In this document: positions 6,716 through 11,816 of the stretch, in pieces
How positions within the stretch are numbered: position 1 is the first letter of the stretch
Layout: the number at the start of each line of letters is the position of its first letter
Assembly: GCA_005880605.1 (NCBI GenBank)
Contig: VBIS01000009.1
Coordinates: 1-11,816, forward strand
Reading direction: 5' to 3'
Length of the DNA: 11,816 nt
DNA from: Chloroflexota bacterium
GTDB taxonomy: Bacteria > Chloroflexota > Dormibacteria > CF-121
Position numbers and translations under genes: made by a program
Notes under the pieces: generated by a model
What the model saw: only the letters and a program-made list of their open reading frames with translations
What the model was told of the DNA's origin: nothing
Databases searched by the model: none

Positions 6716-7966
6716 TCAGCTCCGGGATGCGGGACTCGTCAGTGCCAGCTCACTTCGGCCACCCGGGCCCACGACCGGCGTCGCCGGCGTGTTGTGCGCT
6801 CGCTGAAGGTACGACTGCGCTTTTACGACCTCGCCACTCAGCGCGTCGACGGTTTTTTGCATGCTGTCGAGCGCCTGCAGCTTGTAGGCGTCGATCATGT
6901 CCATCGTCGCGTAGATGTTGGCAAAGGCCGCCTGCAGCTTCTCCACGCTGATGGTGGCGCTGCCAGCCTCCTGCTGAATCTGGCCCGACTGTTCTTTCAA
7001 CATCGCGGACGTCGATTCGATCAGGTTGCCCGTGGTGGTGTTCAGCGCGGTGATCTGGTTGAGCACCAGTTTTTGGTTGGTCAGGGCCTGCGCCACGATG
7101 ACCGCCGTGCGAAGTGCCGACACCGTCGTCGTGGTGGCGCGGTCGACTCCCTTGATCAGCTCCAGGTTGCTCCGTCGCACCAACTCGAGAGCGAGGTAGC
7201 CCTGCACGTTGACGGCGAGTTGAGTCAGGAGGTCCTGCCGCTTCTGGCGGACATAAAAGAGCGCGTCCTCGCGAAGCGCCTTGGCCCGCTCGGGATTGGT
7301 CTTGCCGATCTGGTCGATCTGCGCTGCGAGCGCGGCATCGAGCTTGCCCGCCATGTAGATGTACTGCTCGAGCTTGCCCTTGATATCCCAGACATTGACT
7401 TTTTCCTGTTCGATCGCGGCGTTGTCCTGGCGCAGCTCGTCCTGGCCGTGATACAGCGCCTGGATGATGGCGTTCAGGTGCCCCTGGGCGGACTGGTAAC
7501 GGGCGAAATAGTCACGAAGCCGGTTGCCGAAGGGAATCAGGCCAAACACGTGCTTCGCCGTGAGCAGGCCTTGCTGCGAGGGATCGAGGTCTTCGACGGT
7601 CCGCCGCAAGTCGACCAACGACTTCGATACCGTCGCCCCCTTGCTGAAGGGCCCCGACTCCATCGCCTTGACTGGCTTGTCGAGCAGCCGGTTGGAAACA
7701 GTTGCCGATTGGCGGATCTCGTCATCGCCCATGCTCTGAATGGCATTCAGCTTGGTCGCGAAGTCCGGCGATTGCGGATCGAGCGATGCGATGGACGTGA
7801 TGTAGCCGTTAACCATGGCGTCGATCTTGCCGGCCGTCGACGGATCCAGCTGGATCATGCCCGCCGCTTCCCCATCGGTGATGGCCGCCACCGGCTCCGG
7901 TGGGGTCAGCGTGAGCGCGCGCGAGTCGGAGGTATCGGGCGCAGAGGCCGGCGGTTTGATGCTCAC
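6716..7966 (-). CDS. telA: Toxic anion resistance protein, TelA family
   Basis: 416 aa. The GTG start at 7966 is supported by AAAGGAG 7 nt upstream. The central region (about 90-390) is largely helical and matches TelA/KlaA (PF05816): FGLIPFGNRLRDYFARYQSA near 145-165, then LEQYIYMAGKLDAAL and VQGYLALELVRRSNLELIKGVDRATTTTVSALRTAV, with a long coiled-coil-like C-terminal part. Family members are cytoplasmic or membrane-peripheral and linked to tellurite, lantibiotic and envelope-stress tolerance; the mechanism is not settled. The first ~35 residues are Pro/Ala-rich and likely disordered. The usual TerD/TerC-type tellurite partners are not in view. A TATAAC hexamer (minus strand, 8016-8021) is a possible -10, but no good -35 accompanies it. 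Confidence 0.93.
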   Translation of the reverse strand: MSIKPPASAPDTSDSRALTLTPPEPVAAITDGEAAGMIQLDPSTAGKIDAMVNGYITSIASLDPQSPDFATKLNAIQSMGDDEIRQSATVSNRLLDKPVKAMESGPFSKGATVSKSLVDLRRTVEDLDPSQQGLLTAKHVFGLIPFGNRLRDYFARYQSAQGHLNAIIQALYHGQDELRQDNAAIEQEKVNVWDIKGKLEQYIYMAGKLDAALAAQIDQIGKTNPERAKALREDALFYVRQKRQDLLTQLAVNVQGYLALELVRRSNLELIKGVDRATTTTVSALRTAVIVAQALTNQKLVLNQITALNTTTGNLIESTSAMLKEQSGQIQQEAGSATISVEKLQAAFANIYATMDMIDAYKLQALDSMQKTVDALSGEVVKAQSYLQRAHNTPATPVVGPGGRSELALTSPASRS

Positions 7967-8090
7967 GGTGTCTCTCCTTTCTTTCGATCAGAGACGTTTG
8001 AACGGTTTCGTCATGGTTATACCCGGCTCGGACCTCGGCAAACGGCGAGCTGAAGCTTTTCGACAGCAAGCCGCCGGACTGGAGCGGGCT

Positions 8091-9239
8091 CTAGAAGCCG
8101 CGCGTTAGGCGCCAGCCCGTATCCGGGCCCTGGATCGCGGTCGCCGTGACGAGCGGGACGTCGGCCCGGTGGGCCCCCGCCTCGATGGCCAGCGTGCCAA
8201 CCCGCGATCCGGCCGGCAAAGTCGCGGGTAGTTCATCGAGCGAGACTCGGCGCACGACGTTGGTCCCATCGAGGAGCACCCAGGCGACCGACTGATCCGC
8301 CACGATGCTGCCCGCCTCGCCCCAGGGGGTGCGATAGCTGGCCACGACATCGTTGCGGTGGACGATGGAACGCAGATGCAGCGCCGGGCTCAACCCGTGC
8401 AGCAGGGTGCTCATCGCGGCGAACGCACCCTGGAGCGCATTCGGTTGCCCCATTACCGCGCCGTAGACCCGCACCGATGTGCCGTCGACGCTCAGATCGG
8501 CGGCCGTCACAAAGCAGCCACCGGCCTGGTCGGTGTGGCCGGTCTTGATGCCGACAATTCCGCCCTGCCCCAGCAGCGTGTTGAGGTTATGGACCGTGCC
8601 CGCAACCGGCAGGGTGGCCTGCGGCTGGGCCACGATCTCGGCGAACACCGGCTGACCCATCGCCGTCCGCGCCAGGGCCACCAGATCGGATGGAACGCTG
8701 ACGCTCAGCGGTGAGAAGCCGCTGACGTCGGCGTAATGGGTGACGCTCATCCCCAGGGCCGCCGCGCGTGTGTTCATGCGATTGACAAAGGTGGAAACAT
8801 CGCCGAGGTCCCACCTGGCCAGCATGTCGCCGTAGTTGCTGGCCGAGGGCAGAAGCAGGCCCTGCAGCAGCTGGTACTCGGTGAGTTGCTCACCCGCGGT
8901 CACTGGAAGCACCGACTCATTCTGGGTTCGCTCTGCTTGAAAGGTCGCGACGTCGGCCCGGGTCACCGTGATCACCGGGCCCGGCTGTCCGAAGGCCAGG
9001 GGGTGGTCTTCGAGCACCACCAGTGCGGTCATCATCTTGGCGGTGCTGGCCATCGGGATCGGCGATTGGGCCCCCGACGTCCCGATCGCGCCGGCGCCCT
9101 CGAGGTAGAGGGCGGCCTCGCCGCCTGCGGGCCAGGGTAAGGCGGAGGCCACTCCGAACCGCTCTGATGCCGGCGCGACGGAGGTCGCGGCGGTCACCGG
9201 CAGCGGCCGAAAGTACTGGAAGGCGCCGACGGCCAGCAC
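8091..9239 (-). CDS. D-alanyl-D-alanine carboxypeptidase, peptidase S11 (PBP5-like)
   Basis: 382 aa from GTG 9239. The serine-lysine motif is MASTAKMM (Ser65, Lys68) and the third motif is IKTGHT (Lys232-Gly234). The second reads PSASN (132-135), with Asn one residue later than the canonical SxN. These enzymes trim the terminal D-Ala of peptidoglycan stem peptides outside the membrane and bind penicillin. The frame stays open upstream to 9389 without ATG, GTG or TTG, yet codons upstream of 9239 encode RRPLPYLLALVLAVGAFQYF, an obvious N-terminal anchor with positive residues. The true start is therefore probably upstream and non-AUG (for example CTG at 9296), or a base is wrong. No Shine-Dalgarno precedes GTG 9239. 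It follows the SelW-like gene in the same operon. Confidence 0.88.
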   Translation of the reverse strand: MLAVGAFQYFRPLPVTAATSVAPASERFGVASALPWPAGGEAALYLEGAGAIGTSGAQSPIPMASTAKMMTALVVLEDHPLAFGQPGPVITVTRADVATFQAERTQNESVLPVTAGEQLTEYQLLQGLLLPSASNYGDMLARWDLGDVSTFVNRMNTRAAALGMSVTHYADVSGFSPLSVSVPSDLVALARTAMGQPVFAEIVAQPQATLPVAGTVHNLNTLLGQGGIVGIKTGHTDQAGGCFVTAADLSVDGTSVRVYGAVMGQPNALQGAFAAMSTLLHGLSPALHLRSIVHRNDVVASYRTPWGEAGSIVADQSVAWVLLDGTNVVRRVSLDELPATLPAGSRVGTLAIEAGAHRADVPLVTATAIQGPDTGWRLTRGF

Positions 9240-9286
9240 CAGCGCGAGCAGGTACGGAAGTGGACGGCGAACGAGTAAATTCTGCC

Positions 9287-9556
9287 CTAGCGCCAGTCGA
9301 TGGGCGGTCCGAGCGCGGGCGCCGCCAGTTCGCGGATCTCGCCCGGCTTTGGGAAACGGCCCAGTTTCGCCTTGCTGAAGATGAGCCGATCATCGAGCGT
9401 GACTTCGAACCGGCCCTTACTGCCCGAGCGCAGCGACACGTCGATCATGATCGGCGCCCAGGCCCCAAGGATCTCACCCGCCAGACCGACGGCCTGCTCC
9501 AGGTAGTTTCAGGGCACGCAGTATTCGATCGTGACGCGATGCTTGGGGTCAAGCAT
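9287..9556 (-). CDS. SelW-like Rdx-family selenoprotein (UGA = Sec at codon 16)
   Basis: 89 codons, from ATG 9556 to TAG 9287-9289, interrupted only by TGA at 9509-9511. The frame reads VTIEYCVP-U-NYLEQAVGLAGEIL, then a beta segment GRFEVTLDDRLIFSKAKLGRFPKPGEI. This is the Rdx (SelW/SelT/SelH, PF10262) pattern: thioredoxin-like fold with CxxC or CxxU after the first strand, Phe-x-Val, and GxFP-x-P-x-E-I near the end. The TGA stands exactly at the second redox position, where known homologues have Cys or selenocysteine. A stop (TAA) two codons before the ATG fixes the start; no strong ribosome site is seen, but the ATG overlaps the DUF4260 stop by 8 nt. A SECIS-like hairpin follows. Alternatives: a Cys-to-stop mutation or a base error. 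Likely a redox protein; substrate unknown. Confidence 0.8.
9476..9504 (-). promoter_or_regulatory. Candidate bacterial SECIS hairpin
   Basis: Starting 4 nt after the UGA (9509-9511), the transcript can fold as ACCUG / CGGGU lower stem (5 bp, one U-G), a GAG/G internal loop, and CAGGCC / GGUCUG upper stem (6 bp, one G-U) closed by a GUC loop. The apical loop begins 18 nt after the UGA and opens with G. This agrees with the bacterial SECIS rules as I recall them: short upper stem, small apical loop with G in the first two positions, loop about 16-37 nt from UGA. SelB binding is inferred. Confidence 0.6.
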
Positions 9557-9875
9557 CAGTTAAGGCTATCAGCGGTGGCGGCCGATCCGAATCCAGGGCC
9601 AATGACGCCCCACCGATAATGCCGACAGCGGCAAGAATGCCGGGCAACAGCCAGGTGTGGCCCAGGTTGTAGGCAGCGGCGCCAGGCCTCGGCCCCCGGA
9701 GGTACCCGAGCATGAAGAGATCGGGCGCCAGGATCAGCAGGACGTATAAGAACCACGGTCCTGCCAGCTTCCAGTAGGTGAGCAGGGAGAGCACCAGGAG
9801 CACGCCGCCTTCGAGCCGCTGCAACGCGATGGGGTCGTTCAGCACGCCACGCCGCTCGAGGTTCGGGCGGCTCAT
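9549..9875 (-). CDS. DUF4260 small membrane protein, C-terminus short
   Basis: 108 aa from ATG 9875, whose ATGA overlaps the stop of the upstream exonuclease. Conserved DUF4260 features are LQRLEGGVLLVLSLLTYW (TM1), LYVLLILAPDLFMLGYL (TM2), GPRPGAAAYNLGHTWLLPG and a third hydrophobic stretch ILAAVGIIGGASLAL. Members I know end in a segment like ALIWLAHIGxDRxLGYGLK; here the protein instead ends DSDRPPPLIALTDA, so the last conserved motif is missing or diverged, perhaps by a frameshift or by adaptation to the 8-nt overlap with the SelW-like gene. Function of the family is unknown; it sits in the inner membrane. Confidence 0.82.
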   Translation of the reverse strand: MSRPNLERRGVLNDPIALQRLEGGVLLVLSLLTYWKLAGPWFLYVLLILAPDLFMLGYLRGPRPGAAAYNLGHTWLLPGILAAVGIIGGASLALDSDRPPPLIALTDA

Positions 9876-10765
9876 CGACCTGGGGGCGTGCGAACCGCCG
9901 CCGGAGGACCCGCCAGCGCCCGCAGCAGGCGTTCGGTCACGCTGCCGATCCCGTACCTCTCGTTCAGCTTCGCCAGCGCGCCGGGGTCGATAGCCTTGGT
10001 GGGTCGCGCACCCTTCGGAATCGGCACCGGCGCCACGCTCACCGGGACGCCGACCCGCCGCGCCCGCTCGATGTAGGCGTTGGCCGCGTCACCCAACCGC
10101 CCGCTGGCGATGATCCCATCCAGATCTTTGTATCGCCGCACCAGCTGCGCGGCCGTCTTCTCCCCCACTCCGGGCACGCCCGGCAAACCGTCAGACGGAT
10201 CGCCACGCAAGACGGCGAAGTCGCCGTAGGAACGGCCGGGGATCCCGTAGCGACGCTCGACCTCAGCCTCGTCGACGACGAGCAGCCGTCCGATCCCCTG
10301 CTGGGTGTAGAGGACGCGCACATCCGGATCGCGCACGAGGGCAAACAGGTCGCGGTCTCCCGTAACGATTTCGACCGTGCCGGTGAGCCTCGGCAGCAAC
10401 GAGGCGATCACGTCTTCGGCCTCGAATCCCTCGGCACCCATCACCTCGACGCCGATCGCCGCCAGCACCGTGTGGATGATCGGCTCCTGCGGCTCCAGCT
10501 CCGGCGGCATGTTGCCCTGGACCAGGCGATGCGTCTTGTAGCTGGGGAGGACATCGACCCGGAAGGCCGGACGCCAGTCCTTATCGGTCGCGACAACGAT
10601 GGCGCGCGGCTTTCGATCGGTGACAAGCCGCCCCAACATGTCGAGGAAGCCCCGGACGGCGTTGACCGGCTGGCCGTCCGGCGCCTTGAAGGCGGTGACC
10701 GGGATGCCGAAGAAAGCCCGGAACATCACGCTGGATCCGTCGATCAACAGCCAATCCGTTGCCAT
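9872..10765 (-). CDS. Stand-alone 5'-3' exonuclease (PolA N-terminal domain / FEN type)
   Basis: 297 aa from ATG 10765, 4 nt after the amidase stop. Acidic metal ligands are in the expected order: Asp9 (LLIDGSS), Asp61 (VVATDKD), Glu115/Glu117/Asp118 (FEAEDVIA), Asp137 and Asp139 (VTGDRDL), Asp189 and Asp192 (LRGDPSDG). The helix-3-turn-helix DNA-binding element is LPGVPGVGEKTAAQLV (194-209). Length matches the 5' nuclease domain without the polymerase, a form common in high-GC Gram-positives. It would cleave 5' flaps and RNA primers during replication and repair. The C-terminal ~30 residues are Pro/Arg-rich. The downstream gene overlaps by ATGA, so the two are co-translated; no functional link to DUF4260 is known to me. 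Confidence 0.92.
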   Translation of the reverse strand: MATDWLLIDGSSVMFRAFFGIPVTAFKAPDGQPVNAVRGFLDMLGRLVTDRKPRAIVVATDKDWRPAFRVDVLPSYKTHRLVQGNMPPELEPQEPIIHTVLAAIGVEVMGAEGFEAEDVIASLLPRLTGTVEIVTGDRDLFALVRDPDVRVLYTQQGIGRLLVVDEAEVERRYGIPGRSYGDFAVLRGDPSDGLPGVPGVGEKTAAQLVRRYKDLDGIIASGRLGDAANAYIERARRVGVPVSVAPVPIPKGARPTKAIDPGALAKLNERYGIGSVTERLLRALAGPPAAVRTPPGR

Positions 10766-10769
10766 CCGG

Positions 10770-11816
10770 CTACCCGGACCTCGCGACGGCCGCCGAGGGC
10801 CTGACCGCCGCCTCCAGCTGGGCGCCGAGCGAGAGGATGCTGTACTCGTCGCGAGGCCGGCCCACCAACTGGATGCCGATCGGAAGCCCCGCCTTGGAGG
10901 TGGCCAGCGGGAGGCTCATGGCCGGTTGGCCGGTGCAATTGAATGGATGCGTAAAGCTCAGCCAGTCGAGAAACTCAGCCGACGCGGTGTTGACATCCTG
11001 GCCGATTTCGCCAATCTTCGGCGCCGGATAGGTCAGCGTCGGCGTCAGGAGCACGTCGATCTGGTCCCAGGTGGCGATCAACCTGCGCGCTTGCTGATGC
11101 AACTCGGTCAAGGCCCGCAGGTAGTCGACCGCGGTCGACATCGGCGCGGCCTCGAACATGCGCTGGTTGAGCCGGTCGAGCCGTTGCGGCTGTGTGATCG
11201 GCAGAGATCCGACGGCCGTCACGGCGAGGATCTGGATCAGCGGGCGAAACTGACCAAGGTCCGGTTTGACGCGGGTCACGCGATGCCCGAGCCGTGCGAC
11301 CTCGGCCGCGACGGACTCGACCGCCGACGCAACCTCGTCGTCGACGGCCACCGGCGCGTCGACGGTCCAGCCAACGCGCAGGCTGGGCGCGTCCCGACGG
11401 GCCGCCGCCAGGAAGGGCTCGAGGACCTCGGCCCAATAGGGATCGCCGGGCAGGTGCCCGCTCATCGCATCGAGGCCGAGGGCGGCGTCGGCGACCGTCC
11501 TCGCGATCACGCCGCTGGTGCTCAGCCCCGCCCAGTCCTCACCAAGGATCGGGCCGCTGGAAATCCGTCCCCGCGATGGCTTCAGCCCGACCACGCCGCA
11601 ACAAGAGGCAGGGATACGGATCGAACCACCGCCATCGCCGCCATGACTCAGCGCGCAGAGGCCGGCGGCGACCGCCGCCGCGGCGCCGCCAGAGGAACCG
11701 CCGGCCGTCCTGGTCTTATCGACCGGATTACGAGCTGGGGGGAACATCGGACCCTCCGTCACCGGCCGGGTGCCGAACTCGGGTGCATTGGTCTTTCCCA
11801 AAATGGCGGCGCCCTC
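10770..11816 (-). CDS. Amidase signature family enzyme (N-terminus outside window)
   Basis: 348 residues up to TAG 10770-10772; the 5' end runs off the right edge. The first in-frame start codon inside the window, TTG 11801, is not the real start because the frame already encodes EGAAILGKTNAPEFG, an internal conserved motif. The core is TAGGSSGGAAAAVAAG with the cis-Ser and GDGGGSIRIPAS with the nucleophilic Ser 24 residues later, as in GatA and fatty-acid amide hydrolase. The catalytic Lys (in a VKD-type motif) would lie in the missing ~120 residues. The C-terminal PFNCTGQPAMSLPL and LPIGIQLVGRP are typical. It hydrolyses an amide; no GatB or GatC is adjacent, so a general amidase is likelier than the tRNA amidotransferase. 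It heads the visible part of the operon. Confidence 0.9.
   Translation of the reverse strand, partial: EGAAILGKTNAPEFGTRPVTEGPMFPPARNPVDKTRTAGGSSGGAAAAVAAGLCALSHGGDGGGSIRIPASCCGVVGLKPSRGRISSGPILGEDWAGLSTSGVIARTVADAALGLDAMSGHLPGDPYWAEVLEPFLAAARRDAPSLRVGWTVDAPVAVDDEVASAVESVAAEVARLGHRVTRVKPDLGQFRPLIQILAVTAVGSLPITQPQRLDRLNQRMFEAAPMSTAVDYLRALTELHQQARRLIATWDQIDVLLTPTLTYPAPKIGEIGQDVNTASAEFLDWLSFTHPFNCTGQPAMSLPLATSKAGLPIGIQLVGRPRDEYSILSLGAQLEAAVRPSAAVARSG

Noticed and set aside
8016..8042. Promoter for telA (TATAAC with TTTGCC)
   Set aside because: The -10 is good but the -35 is poor and the 15-bp spacer is short; left as a possibility in the telA entry.
6794..8053. 419-aa plus-strand open frame opposite telA
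   Set aside because: It mirrors the well-supported TelA gene, lacks recognisable domains and is rich in His/Arg/Gln as expected of an antisense shadow in high-GC DNA.
11775..11795. Lys of the GKTN motif as the catalytic lysine of the amidase
   Set aside because: In amidase signature enzymes the catalytic Lys lies about 75 residues before the cis-Ser; this one is only about 33 before, so the real one is outside the window.
1..11816. CRISPR arrays, IS elements, tRNA or rRNA genes
   Set aside because: No repeat-spacer pattern, transposase, terminal inverted repeats or RNA gene signature was found on reading both strands.

Overview
This is a high-GC bacterial chromosomal window with tightly packed genes, several GTG starts and many 4-nt ATGA/GTGA overlaps. 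Gene content (DUF4242, DUF4260, a GYRxWR-type Cys-motif protein, a stand-alone PolA-like 5' nuclease, TelA, two EmrB/QacA-type pumps) suggests a free-living, probably soil, bacterium related to Actinomycetota, Chloroflexota or Dormibacterota-like lineages. That placement is inference; there is no rRNA or marker gene to fix it. I see no mobile element, CRISPR array, tRNA or rRNA.

Layout. (1) 1-188: the 3' end of a plus-strand NUDIX hydrolase runs tail-to-tail into, and overlaps by 96 nt, a B12-binding-type radical SAM protein (minus, 93-1586). (2) 1664-3891, minus: a MarR regulator followed by a DHA2-type MFS pump, joined by an ATGA overlap and with the radical SAM gene 77 nt downstream. The MarR promoter is clear: TTGACA, 17 bp, GATAGT. 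A near-perfect 20-bp palindrome covers the -10 and touches the ATG, so the operon looks autorepressed and its mRNA almost leaderless. (3) 3995-5903, plus, divergent from MarR: a DUF4242 (SCO4226-like) protein and a second DHA2 pump. (4) 5916-7966, minus: TelA, then an unreported 43-aa Pro/Glu-rich ORF coupled by a GTGA overlap to a 198-aa conserved protein of unknown function. (5) 8091-11816, minus: a compact operon of amidase (cut by the window edge), 5'-3' exonuclease, DUF4260 membrane protein, SelW-like Rdx protein and D-Ala-D-Ala carboxypeptidase.

The most notable item is the gene at 9287-9556. It is an 89-codon Rdx/SelW-family frame whose CxxC redox motif reads C-V-P-UGA. An in-frame TGA sits exactly where the second redox Cys/Sec belongs, the family signature continues on both sides, and a hairpin fitting a bacterial SECIS starts 4 nt after the UGA. 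Conventional gene calling would miss it. It is best read as a selenoprotein, provided the genome has selA/selB/selC/selD.

The MarR/two-pump/DUF4242 block probably serves xenobiotic or antibiotic efflux. The last operon mixes redox, DNA repair and envelope functions with no obvious single pathway.
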